Below are positions 23,401 to 35,104 of a stretch of 64,000 nucleotides of DNA, one piece after another. The notes under the pieces are model-generated. The model worked only from the letters and a program-made list of their open reading frames with translations. It was not told the DNA's origin and did no database searches. Every line of letters begins with the position of its first letter. Position 1 is the stretch's first letter. Source of the DNA: Bugula neritina. Taxonomy: Eukaryota; Bryozoa; Gymnolaemata; Cheilostomatida; Bugulidae. Made by a program: the position numbers and the translations under genes. The stretch lies in NCBI GenBank assembly GCA_964035545.1, contig OZ037773.1, positions 675,751 through 739,750 of the forward strand, written 5' to 3'.

Positions 23401-26012
23401 TGTTGGGTGCAGATTCTTTCAGTACATTCTCTCTACTACAAGGAAGTTGATTGTTTCTTCATAGATATGATAGAACAAGTATTTTCAAGCATCATAAACA
23501 GTAGGAAATGCATTCAGGGTAGTTTATTGCATGTCAGTTTCTTTGCCTGTAGTTATAATGGAGATATGTTACCAGATATACTATTGGAGACTCCTGGTGG
23601 CAATCTAACTCTCTACTTATCAGAGGGCAGGTATGTGTCTGCTACTCTCCTACACTTTGTCTGCCACCTTTTAGCTTAGCTTCTCAGCAATATACATCAG
23701 CTAAAAAGTTGTACCTGCAAGGATTCGTTTTGATTATGTGGAATTCAACTTGTATTCATTGGTGTGAACTTTTTACTATCATACTTTGCAATTTAAAATG
23801 TTGAGTGATTTCTCGCTAAAGGTTTACAACCACCTTCGGAAGCTGAGAAAGTTTTACTTCCTGTTCAGAGACTAACGTATAAATCTAGATTTGTGTTCAG
23901 AATGTTGATAAAGAGATGGGTCTACTGACTGCATACAGTCGGTGTATATAATCTGCTTTCCTTTTATTACTTAGCTCAAGAAACTTCACTTCCCAGTTCA
24001 TTAACAGCAGTTTGTGGGGCAGGCTGCACCACCCACATTCTAGTGCATTTGTTGATCTCAACAGGGATTTAGCTGCAGGTTTGTGTTGAATTAATTGTAC
24101 TTCTTTTGATTCTGTCCCATGCTTAAACCCTCACCTACACACTATGCACTATGATTCAGTCTATTTTAATGCAGTAACAATCCGATATATAACTGTATTT
24201 CTGTGAGTTGAGTTATCTACTAAATGAAGACTTATCTAATTCCTCCCATCTAATGATAATTAGTCTATGAAAACCTTCGAACTTGTTGATAGTTAAACTG
24301 TAAATCTTTCAGAACTTTTTTCAGCTTCAATCTGAAATGAACCCACGTTGTACTTTTATAGACTGACTGAAATTTGTGTCAATTTGTGTCAATTTTGCAA
24401 GTAATACGCTCTTCTGACTGTTATTTGTTGGCTGTGGATTGTAAAGTGCATATGTGTGAGTATTTCCATGAAGCTGTAACTCCTGCTTTCAACTGCCATA
24501 CTCCTTGTAGATATTGCCCTGACAGCAGTAGACGGTATATTTATCTCTATAAACCAGGTAAGGCAGTTACACTGACTAGTTAGCCTCTCACTACCATAGC
24601 ACTTTCAGTTGAAATGTTTTTCAGGCTGGGACTGTATCTCAAAGGGATGTGTCCTGAATGTTATACCTAGAGCTGTGCTAACTTCCTTATCTGCTGGCTT
24701 GTTTTAAGTTGAAGGGTTGAATTATCATTTTGTGAAGTAATTAATAACATTTAAGAAGATGCATTAATACTGTAGGCAGGGGAGTTCAAGCTGGGCCAAT
24801 CAGATGCACCGCTGTGTTTGATTGGCTGGCCCAAGATGAAAGATGATGACCTTCTGGGAATGACCACCTTTCTAGACTATGGTAGGCTATTGAGACTATA
24901 AACAATTACACAGACATGTTTTATATTTGGTGCACACTCGGATAGCCTTAGTTTCTAGTTATTTTTTACAATTTAGATTTTAGCTGCTGATGTATATGTT
25001 TTTGCCCTAAACTAATGAAATATTTACGAATACAACTAAATAATCAAGGTTTTTTTGTTCTAATTTTGCTTGATTTTATATGTCTTTTTCCTAACAGGCT
25101 CAGTATATTATATACATATTTAGCTCACATGACAATTACTTTGTGCCTTAATGTTGCAGCACTCTCTACCAGCTATTTTGTCTATGCATAACTAGTATCA
25201 GCACATAAAACTAGCCCTATGTAGTAGATTTTTATTAATATGAGCAAACTTAAATTATTGGTCATAATTTGCTGATGTGTACTGAATGAAGTAAAATGAT
25301 CCTTTAATGTCTAGCCTATACATACTTTTAGCATGCTGCAAGTTTTTTTTCAATATCATGAAATGCTATGATATTTTCTTATGATCATATTATCATATTA
25401 TATGTTATATTATTGTATTATATCATCTCTTATATAATTATATAGTAATGTATTAGTAACTATATTGTGTTGTATTCCAACTACAGACTCAGACTCATAC
25501 ATTGATGCCATGACTACAGTGACAACAGCAAAAGGGCAGACAACTCTATACACACTCTCTGGTTACACCATCTCCGCCTGGATAAGCAGTGGCTGTCCCG
25601 GCTCTGTAAGTTATGATACTTTTTGAATTTAAAAAAGTTGGCTCCCGCTTTGCTATATTGATTTGGTTATCTGTTTTGTATTCAACAACACTACTTGTTG
25701 TCTTTTTGTTACTTATTGTCATGTGAAATGACTCAGTTAGAGATTTGTGACTTAATACAAGAACTCATAACTTGAGCTATTTACAGAAGGATATTGAAAA
25801 GCCAACATGGTCTGTTTTGTCTTTGAATTTAACTGACCGGTCGGGACGTCTGTGGCGGGTGTCGTCTGCTGATAGTTGGCTGAGAGCCGGTGATGTGGAC
25901 AATGATGGCTACACAGACCTGTTAGTCACTTTAACTAACAGCGGGTGAGCTCTACTACTAGTACTACTACTACTACTACTAGTACTACTACTACTACTAC
26001 TACTACTACTAG

Positions 26013-26044
<32 letters not shown>

Positions 26045-26107
26045 ATACTACTACTGCTACTACTAGTACTACTACTACTACTACTATTACTACTACTACT
26101 GCTGCTG

Positions 26108-26147
<40 letters not shown>

Positions 26148-29100
26148 CATTACTACCGCTACTACCGCTACTACTAGTGCTACTACTACTGCTACTGCTA
26201 CCACTACCACTACTACTACTAGTACCACTACTCATACTAGTACTGCTACTACTATGAATCAAATGCTGGTTGCTGTTGCAGGAATACTAGGCCCTACATT
26301 CTTCACAATACGGCAACTTGCTCTGACTGTCCCAGAAATATGGAAGTCATGTGGGACTGGCTGTCTGTCACATCTAACGTGACTCAGGCTCTGCTGTTTG
26401 AGACGTACAATGATGTGAGTGTGCTGACTCTACAATGCAGTTTCAGGCAATGTCTCATCCACTTTAGTCTTTTCCTGCTTTTTATGTTTACAGTGCTGCT
26501 AACTTCTGCTGTGATACTTTGTCGATTACTGAGATGTGTTGTTATGCGTATTCCGTAAACATAGCTACACATGATATGTTGCTATGTGTACTCTGTTGCC
26601 ATGGTGACAGTGCAGTTTTGTTGTTATGTTGCTGCAGTTACCCAGTTGTCATGGTTACAGGGTATGTTAGACGTGATATACAACGGCCAGTATGATGAGT
26701 TTTCTGAATTGCGTCTTCTAGATAACAACATCGCTAAGCAGCAGTGCTTTGTTTCTGTGAAAGGTGAGACTGCACTGCAACTTTAGTCATGTAATCACTA
26801 TAGTAGTCATGTGATCACTATATTGTCATGTGATCACTATACTAGTCATGTGATCACTATACTAGTCATGTGATCACTATACTAGTCATGTGATCACTAT
26901 ACTAGTCATGTGATCACTATAGTAGTCATGTGATCACTATAGTTGTCATGTGATCACTATACTAGTCATGTGATCACTATACTAGTCATGTGATCACTAT
27001 ACTAGTCATGTGATCACTATACTAGTCATGTGATCACTATACTAGTCATGTGATCACTATATTAGTCATGTGATGATTATAGTAGTCATGTGATCAATAT
27101 ACTGGTCATGCGATCATTATGCTAGTCATGTGATCACTATACAGTTCACATTGACATGCTCCACTGACCTCAAACATGGTGTGCTATATTTCAGTTGGTA
27201 GCGGCCTGTGCGAGGATGAAGGTGATCTGAGCTGTAGTAAAGTAAGTTATGTAATATCTTATCGTCTCACATTCTTTTGAAATCTCGTCGTCTTAAGACT
27301 CCGCATTGTAATTCTGACAGAAAAACAACATCTATTTATACTAATATTTCTTTCACCTGGCTGAAAATATATTCTCTACTAGAACTGAGCAATTGCTTGC
27401 TGTTTGTCCAGAAATATAATCTCTGGTGTGGTTTATTTCCTTCAGCTTATCTGCAGGGTATACAACAATGTACAGTGTTCAGGATTTCTCGCATTGTTAA
27501 TTCTTGTCTTAGTAGATCTATTTTAAGGACATTTTAGTATTTTTCCTCTCTTTCTATGAATTATTTTAGGAGTCGTCATTTTTTTGTATGGATTTTTCTA
27601 GCATTTATCTCCTCTTTGCCTATTTTTGAATATCTGTTTCCTCTGAAAAAAGTTTCTTCCAGCAGTTACCTTCTCTCAGTATGAGTTGGTCTAGATGTTG
27701 TCTCCTCTTTGTATAATTCATTCTAGCAGTTGTCTTACCTCTGTTCACGTTACCCAGGCTACATGATAACATTGTAGCCTTACCCTAACATGGTTGGTGC
27801 CACAATCCGGTACGAATCAACTCATGCTGATGGCTCCCCGGCTACATGTGCTACCACTCAGCTCTCTCAGTCTACAAACAACGCACTACAAATGCCGTAT
27901 GCGATATTCGGGCTCGGCGCTAACCCCAACTTCCTAGACACGCTGACTGTGGGAGTTCCCAGGAAGAAAGGTGAGTCAGCGGCTACTGCAGACTGACACT
28001 AAAGTTTTAGCTTGTTATTTACTTTTAAATGTTTGGACTCAAGAGCTCCTGTAATCATATTTGTTGTGTTAGCCAGTTGCTCTTTCTTTCTAATGTAGAT
28101 TACGTTGATTGGAGTCACGTGTGGAGAACCATCATACCAAACTCTCACCTGATGGTTGTGCCGCGACCTCCAGACGACCCTGATCAGTATGTCATCATCT
28201 TCTACTCTGCTTCACACGTCATCCTTTTATGTCATTAGAACAATTTTGGTTTACTCAGCGTAAATATATGGACATCGGAAGCAAATTTGCCTGAGAGTTT
28301 AATAATTGTTTATTAATTTTGGATGAGTTTTTTTCAGATATATTCCTCTCTATTTTGTAAACGATATTTGATTGGAAATGTTTCCTAGCAATGGCAGTGT
28401 TTTCACTGACCTTGCTTTGACTCCAAGTAACACTATTTGTTAGCCGTGTGCTCTTCAAAGCAGAAGACATGTCTTGTTGTTAGGAGGTAGAAAAGTCACT
28501 GCTTTGTGCTGTAGGTGGGTGATGCACCTGTACGTTACACCCAGTCACCTGGTGCTCATCACTGGCCTCGTAATTCTCGCACTTTGTGCTCTACTGTCCA
28601 TCATCATAGCCTTGCTTCACCTCAAAGAAAAGGTAATGTTATATCTACTAGTTTACTCTGTCCTACTGTAATATTATATCTACTAGTTCACTCTGTCCTA
28701 CTGTAATATTATATCTACTAGTTTATTCTGTTCTATTGTAATATTATATCTACAGTTTATTCTGTCCCACTGTAATATTATATCTACAGTTTACTCTGTC
28801 CTATTGTAATATTATATCTACTAGTTTATTCTGTCCTACTGTAATATTATATCTACAGTTTACTCTGTCCCACTGTAATATTATATCTACAGTTTACTCT
28901 GTCCTACTGTAATATTATATCTACAGTTTACTCTGTCCTATTGTAATATTATATCTACTAGTTTATTCTGTCCTACTGTAATATTACATCTACTAGTTTA
29001 CTCTGTCCTACTGTAATATTATATCTACTAGTTTATTCTGTCCTACTGTAATATTACATCTACTAGTTTATTCTGTCCTACTGTAATATTATATCTACTA

Positions 29101-29302
29101 GTTTATTCTGTCCTACTGTAATATTATATCTACTAGTTTATTCTGTCCTACTGTAATATTATATCTACTAGTTTACTCTGTCCTATTGTGATAGTATATC
29201 TTCTCGTTCACTTTATCTTATTGTCTAATTTTCTAATTTTAGTATGAAGATCGAAAACTAAAGTTGCAAGAATCCCACAAGTTTCATTTTAGTGCTATGT
29301 GA
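20474..29302 (+). CDS. ITFG1: T-cell immunomodulatory protein homologue (FG-GAP protein)
   Basis: Sixteen exons: 20474-20690, 22531-22566, 22889-23153, 23553-23630, 23975-24078, 24511-24557, 24776-24881, 25487-25605, 25787-25944, 26282-26414, 26661-26763, 27195-27241, 27778-27970, 28099-28186, 28515-28632, 29243-29302. They total 1872 bases (623 residues; human about 612), GT-AG and in phase throughout. An N-terminal signal sequence (LLLLLFSLSLSSVYV) is followed by FG-GAP beta-propeller calcium-loop repeats such as ADFDGDLFTDFLF, DYNGDMLPDILL and GDVDNDGYTDLLV. A single membrane helix lies near residue 585, and the tail ends HKFHFSAM, nearly as in vertebrates. TIP/LINKIN proteins act at the cell surface in adhesion. 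The ATG at 20480 is an alternative start. The gene looks intact. Confidence 0.96.
25945..26262. repeat. (ACT)n trinucleotide tract in an ITFG1 intron
   Basis: An imperfect ACT triplet repeat fills most of the intron between exons 25787-25944 and 26282-26414. Its open frames (poly-Thr, poly-Ser, poly-Val) are artefacts. Confidence 0.93.
26785..27143. repeat. 20-bp minisatellite in an ITFG1 intron
   Basis: About 18 copies of ACTAGTCATGTGATCACTAT, mostly exact, in the intron between exons 26661-26763 and 27195-27241. Each unit contains TCATGTGA, an E-box/M-box sequence, and the palindrome GTGATCAC. Confidence 0.93.
28640..29215. repeat. 31-35-bp minisatellite in the last ITFG1 intron
   Basis: About 17 copies of a unit containing TACTGTAATATTATATCTAC. 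Some copies lack a CTAG tetranucleotide, giving two unit lengths. It lies between exons 28515-28632 and 29243-29302. Confidence 0.92.
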
Positions 29303-30807
29303 TTACTGGTGGTTCACACTGCTGACCCTTTGTTGCCTGGGATGTGACACTTACAGACACCTGTTGACACTTGCCCCACTATCTCGCCATCTTTCTAGCA
29401 TTGCTATATTCATACTCGATGCTAAGGCAAATGCTAGAAATGTTGTAAATATTCAAACTGTATATGATCTGTTTATTACTAGTTTATTATTAGTTACACA
29501 GCAGTTGGAAAAGCCAATTCATCTTTAGTCTAACAGCTGAGTGATAAGATGATTATTGTGAAGAATAAGTATCATGTGATGGTATCTCAAGTCTCTAATC
29601 TATCCCCTCTGTTATACCCCTAGAATATCGGGTCACCTACTAACCTAGAAGCACTGTGGTTAGTGTAGTCTGGACGTTTTTAGTGTGATATAGGTTACGG
29701 CCTTATCTAGGTCAACATTTTTATATATAGGTTGCATCATAATACTACTCTTACCTAAAGTTGCTTTGCTGAAGTCTTGTTGTAGGTACCGGTGAAAGTC
29801 ACTCACATTAAATCTATAATTATGATACTTATTTATTTACACTTATTTAATGATTATAAAAAATGTTCTGCGACCACCAGATATGGAGTTGTCTCTCTTG
29901 GTCACATTGGTAGACTGGCTTTAATGTATCAATAAAACAAAGTTCTATGAATTGATGATTAGCTAACATTATTTGTATGTATTGACATTTAATCAGCTAT
30001 ATTGAGATACAAGAATATATACAACAACTGCATTAGTTGGTCCAAAGAAAATAAACTTAACAAAAACGTCTTGTCATATATCAGCAGCAACTGAGTATTT
30101 TATGCAGCAATGCTCAAATTGTAACAAAATGTAATATCATTGTCAAAATTTATCCTAAATTAACATTGAAACTTTTCTGTAAATGCAGAATCTTCGGCAA
30201 AGGTTAGCCAAGTTGTCCAAATCAATATGTCGTTTAAGCTTTTATCACATTTGTTGATGTAATGCTGATGAAAGAGTTATAATTTATTCTTTGAACTGCA
30301 CAGCTGTGACATGATACATATAGTACGCATTTGATTGACAAAATAAAGTTATGGTAACAAATATATTGCTATCAACTGGATGAATTCTAATGTTGATATA
30401 TTAAATAATTAAATGAGCAATCTAAGCTGATATCAAATGCTTGTGTGAAAAGGTGAAAAGTAAATGAAGAAGCCCACCCACGATGCATGCTGAAGTGAAG
30501 TGTCTCTACTAATTAGGCATACGACCTGTCAAGGAGTGATCTTTCATTTCTCTCTGTGCGATGTCGTTACTTCGGAAATGTTTGAAAATATCCTACTCGA
30601 AACATTTGCTTTGGAAACCTGCAATTGACAACAAGAGTTGTCCACTCTCTAAACAAATTGCTTATACATGGAAGGCAACCACATTTCAAGTGTCTTAAAC
30701 TGAAAAGTCTCATCCAGCATTAAAAGGTTTGTAACTCTGGAGAAATGTTAGTAGGTACAAGAGTAAGTAACTGGCTGAAGGGAGGCATTCCAACAAAATC
30801 TACGCAT
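29303..30807. other. 3' flank of ITFG1 and intergenic DNA
   Basis: The start of this stretch is probably the ITFG1 3' UTR. The remainder is unremarkable AT-rich DNA in which no exon or element was recognised. Confidence 0.45.
29931..29936 (+). terminator. Candidate poly(A) signal of ITFG1
   Basis: AATAAA about 630 bases after the ITFG1 stop codon, the first canonical hexamer noticed downstream on this strand. No transcript evidence is available. Confidence 0.4.
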
Positions 30808-30964
30808 TATACTACAGTGTGTATTGTACTACTACACAGTATACTACAGTGTGTATTGTGCTACTACACAGCATACTACAGTGTGTATTGCACTACTACA
30901 CAGTATACTACAGTGTGTCTTGTTCTACTACACAGTATACTGCAGTGCGTATTGTACTACTACA
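30808..30964. repeat. 32-bp minisatellite, about five copies
   Basis: Unit contains TACTACAGTGTGTATTGTAC followed by TACTACACAGTA. Copies differ at one to three positions. The short ORFs here are repeat artefacts. Confidence 0.88.
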
Positions 30965-31612
30965 GGTTGGTAATCTCCTGAGTTGTGAATTGATTCACTT
31001 TGGTTTTCTTTTTATAAATAATACTTATACTTCATAACCAATGAAAGTTTAGCAATGAAAAGATAATTTCTGAAGTTGAAACACAGCCGCCAAAACCCAT
31101 GAAAATATGCTCTAACTACAACATCCCGTAAAGCAGAAAAAATGCCAATGCTCTTCTACAAAGTCATATGAAAGCCAATTAGTAAATGATCTCCATTTAC
31201 AACTGGTCTAAACCTGAGTTGCAGTGTTTCTCGCTGCAATATGATAGTACATAGCGAGGTGAGAAATATACCCTCTGTACAACACTAGCAAAAGAAATTT
31301 ATGCAAAGTACTCCTCTAGACTATTTTCGTATAAAATAAATAATTTAGTATAAATAAGACATAACTTTTTTGTAAGCAGAGAATGCAAAATATAAAGACA
31401 GCATTTGCTTGTTGGACACTAAATTTTTTTACAATAACCTACTTCAATTTTAAAACTGAATGCAGTTGAGGTTTGAATTTCTTAAAAAAATTGTCGAGAT
31501 ATTTGCATTTATTATCGCTGTATAATATATACCTATAACTGTTTAACTGTTGATTATATGTATCACTAAATAATATTAGGCGTAATAATATATATATATA
31601 TATATAAATATG

Positions 31613-31674
<62 letters not shown>

Positions 31675-32425
31675 CCTATATATTTATTTTTTAATAATCG
31701 AAAAACAAATTTAATTTATAGGCTATATATAAATATATAATATAGGTTATATGCATAGTATTATATTACACGCACACGCACACGCACACGCACATGCACA
31801 CACTTTAGTCAACACAACATGATGGTAGAAATAAGTGGGAGTTACTAGCTCCTGTATCATGATTAGACTGATTTCGCGATGTTTAGCAGTTGCTTCCGGA
31901 CATTCGTAGAATCTTATTATTGGTCGATTGATATGTTGGACTAGTGTAGCAGTAAGCAGAAGACGAATTCGTGTTCATCATGAATTAGAATAATTTTTCG
32001 TATTACCTTCTATTGCATATCCAATTTCAGTAAATTTATGGATTATGATAATAGAGATATGCATAATAACAACTATATTTATTAATGTGGATTTTCAATA
32101 ATTATGTTTATAGTACTAATACTAATACTAATAGTTATTCGCATCATTGTGATTAACATAATCATTAACTTTAACTTTAAGTTTAAGTGATAATCATAAT
32201 GATAATGATAATGATATTATTTTTCATTATGACTATCATTTTCAATTTCATATTGATATTAATATTCAGTTTCATATTCAATATCAAATTGGCAATGAAA
32301 TTGATATTTTCACTAAAATTTGATAATAAATCAAGATGTTATTATTTCAAATTTCTAAAAGTAAACCTTTTTTCTGCATCAATATAATAATGAATGTCGA
32401 TATAAAAATAATTTTAAAATTGGAT
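30965..32425. other. Intergenic DNA with simple repeats
   Basis: No gene seen. It contains an (AT)n tract at 31588-31681 and a (CACGCA)n-like tract near 31770-31805. A cryptically simple tract at 32040-32400 is rich in TAATGATAATGATAA-type sequence. Confidence 0.55.
31588..31681. repeat. (AT)n microsatellite
   Basis: Dinucleotide AT repeat interrupted by ATAAATATGAATA near its start. Confidence 0.9.
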
Positions 32426-32630
32426 AGTCATAGTGTGATGAATTGTGGGTTGTTATTGGAAACTAAGCTAGGTGGACCAAAGCTTTGTAATGAGAGGGAG
32501 AAGGGAGAGTTCCAGTTGTAGAAGGCCGGATTTGGTTCACCTGGAGTAGAAGAAACCCAGGTGTAATCTCGCATAAGCAGTATACTGAATCTGCCCTGTA
32601 CAGGCTGGACTCCGAAATGGAAAGTAGTTG
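32426..32630 (+). pseudogene. Decayed relative of the coding-like segment at 36.4 kb
   Basis: This stretch aligns along its length with 36396-36600 at a moderate level. For example, the frame reads LLLETKLG here and LLLEPKLG there, and later GSPGVEETQV here against GPLGVGDTKV there. Stops interrupt the frame in this copy. The family is not recognised. It may be a duplicated exon or part of an old mobile element. Confidence 0.4.
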
Positions 32631-32681
32631 GCAAGTGATTATATTCACTATCTGTGTCCATAGTGTTCATTCGGGTATGAC

Positions 32682-34020
32682 TAAAATGGGTGGCCACCTG
32701 TTATATCGTGATTTATTAGTATGTGTAATTGTTTTCTTTTGTTGTTGCGTGTGTGTAGGGTGCACAACTCTAAGATATTAGATATAGCGTGGGTGTGGCT
32801 TTTGTGAGTGTTGTAGCTATATAACCTAGTGTAAATGGGAGAATTGCGAAACTTTAGAGTGATTGAGGAACGATTGAGGATATTTGTATAGAATGTATGC
32901 GACCCAATTAGAATGTGTTAGAGTACGTTAGTGAGTGCTAGACCAGGATCACAGACTGAGGAGCACCACCAGCTGACTTTTCTAACTCGGAGTCTCAACT
33001 TCACTCCTACCGGACGGACAGGAGCTGGAGTTACCTCGCAGCTAAGCTATTAACCCATAACTGCACACCGACCCCGAGCTCACCCCAAGGCTACAATAGG
33101 CTATATATATATTATTCGGTGAGTTTACGATACTCAAAATCAGTAAAACCCACCATAACACACCCGGTGTCGCGGTCTGTGCCACCTATTTTAGTAATGA
33201 GGGGGGTTGACTAAAATGGGTGCCGCGGAAGATTTTCGTTTTATTTTCAGATTTTTAGACAGTTGTGACTGCTCCAATCATTCTTAGATCAATATTCAGT
33301 TGATAAGGAACATTTCACAATCGTTTAAACCAAAACACATAAATAAATTATGATAGAATCGAAATAATTATAGCTAAAACCAAACTTGTCAAGAGTTATC
33401 TTTTCTTATCAAAAATGTAATTTTTACTTAATTTTATTGTTATTGTTGTGATCATAGACATGCCGACTTAAAAGCATACTTTAAACTAGTAAAAACGCTA
33501 GGAGCTTAATATTTAAAAAAACAAAGATAGTCACAAAGTTTAAAAATAATGAAACATTTTTGCGACAACACTTTTAGTTAAAACACCACAGTATGACTAA
33601 AATGGGTTTCACGAAAATTTTTGATTTACATTTAGCATTGAGGACAGATAATTTTACAATTGACACCAATAAACTGCTTTTGCATTTTTACACCAATTTA
33701 GCAAGTAAAAATTTATGAAGCCGGGACACAAAAATAAATAAGATTAAAGTCATTCTGAAAATCCTTAAGGTCAAAAACTAGGGGTGCATGAAGAATTCAA
33801 TACATTGATTTCAATTTAATTTTATTGGTATTTTTCCACTTTTAGATATGCTTACTCATAAATCACATACTTTCAACTAGTGTAAATGCTGAGAGCAATA
33901 TTGACAAACAGAAATGTTCACAAAATGTGAAAATAAAACTAAAAAATTTTTGCAACACCCATTATAGTCAAAAAACCCAAAGTGACTAAAGTGGGTGTCA
34001 CTGTAATTTTTGCTTTTTTC
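32682..34020. repeat. Interspersed repeat family R1, copy 1
   Basis: Shared with 41112-41930 over about 800 bases in the same orientation. Hallmarks are repeated GACTAAAATGGGTGTC motifs (32680, 33208, 33595, 33982) and one inverted form near 33186. Each motif is followed by a related block of about 370-420 bases, so the element looks like a tandem of diverged units. A solo LTR interrupts it at 32699-33160. No protein is encoded. It is probably a non-autonomous mobile element of unknown class. Confidence 0.75.
32699..33160. mobile_element. Solo LTR inserted in repeat R1
   Basis: Begins TGTTATATCG, ends CCACCATAACA, and is flanked by CACC on both sides (32695-32698 and 33161-33164). The related sequence at 41.13 kb reads straight through this point (GGTGGCCACCCGGTGTCG), which is a paralogous empty site. 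There are no internal genes. Orientation is uncertain, although the CATAACA end resembles the 3' end of the gypsy LTRs here. Confidence 0.85.
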
Positions 34021-35104
34021 ATGTTAGCTTATTTCTAGAATTCTTGTTGTTTAATTGGTTGTTGATCAAAACTTTAAGAAAAACCCTAATATACTATCAT
34101 TGTTTTACCCCAAATCACAATAGTAATAAGTAAAAATTTACAATAAAAAGAAAATATAATAAAAACAGAAACAATCAGTGACACTTCCTAGAGTTGTCTA
34201 CCCTTTGTTCTTAGTTTCTCTTTTACTTTATTTTTCTCAATATTTGACTGTTGAAAGTTTTAATAATCTGAAGTAGTAAATGCAAATAAAAAATCTAACA
34301 TTGTAGAAAGTTTTAGTATATCGAAAATGCAACTCCTATTCCCTTTACTCTGTTACCCTAACGTGCATTATCTCTGATACTACATGAACGTTACGCTACT
34401 GACGCTCAAGACAAAGTAGCAGGATCAACCAATCGAAAGAGCTAATGATTGTCATCTTTAGCAGCTGCGTGAATGGATAGTCCCACCCTGTCGATTCCAA
34501 TCCCAATGGTTGAAGGTTTTCGAAGTGGTTTTACTGGAATAATGTTACGTCCTGCTGGCTTCATGATAGAGTTGCAAATGACCAGACTTTGTGTTGAGGG
34601 GTGGTGGCGTAAGACTTTCTCAATCACGTGATCGGAAGTCCACTTTCTTGATTTACGAAGGGTCAATTGCGCATTTAAGAGTCGGTTTCTTCGAGCTGGA
34701 TAAAAACCCTCTAGTCTGAAGGGATCTACCAAACCACTGACAGTTTGGAACTCCAACCGAAACTAACATACAGCCCTTTATAGTATACCCCACCATGGGT
34801 TGCCACTCCCAAGTGGTCACAATGGTAATCAGCAAGGTTTCTGGAAAGCCTTCATTCAAGCAGGCCTTCCTCCAACTCCAAAGGATTTACAGAGTGGAAT
34901 TGTTCTGTGGGTTCCACAGGGAAAGTGGCCCTGTCCCCATCCACCTCAAGGGTGAGTATATCCTCTATCCTAGAACTACGGAGCTGGTTTCAGTGGCAAA
35001 TGGCCTGGAGGTCCTGGTTGAGGGGGCGGTGCTAGTGCGTCAAGGACTTCGTCACATCCTTTGACAGTAATCTCCCAGTCTTGCAGCCAGGTTGTCCTCA
35101 TTCA
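34021..35104. other. Intergenic DNA, possible 3' part of a decayed retroelement
   Basis: 34021-34440 is AT-rich with no feature seen. A minus-strand frame of 104 codons is open at 34756-34442 (residues LRKSRKWTSDHVIEK and others). It is not recognised and could be the downstream part of the gypsy remnant at 35.1-36.3 kb or chance. It is not called as a gene. Confidence 0.3.

Noticed and set aside
25909-26382. Poly-Thr, poly-Ser and poly-Val open frames
   Set aside because: They read the (ACT)n tract of an ITFG1 intron; the end of the plus-strand frame only overlaps exon 26282-26414 by chance and in part.
34442-34859. Minus-strand ORFs of 104 and 68 codons
   Set aside because: Overlapping frames without motifs next to a decayed retroelement; coding status cannot be supported.
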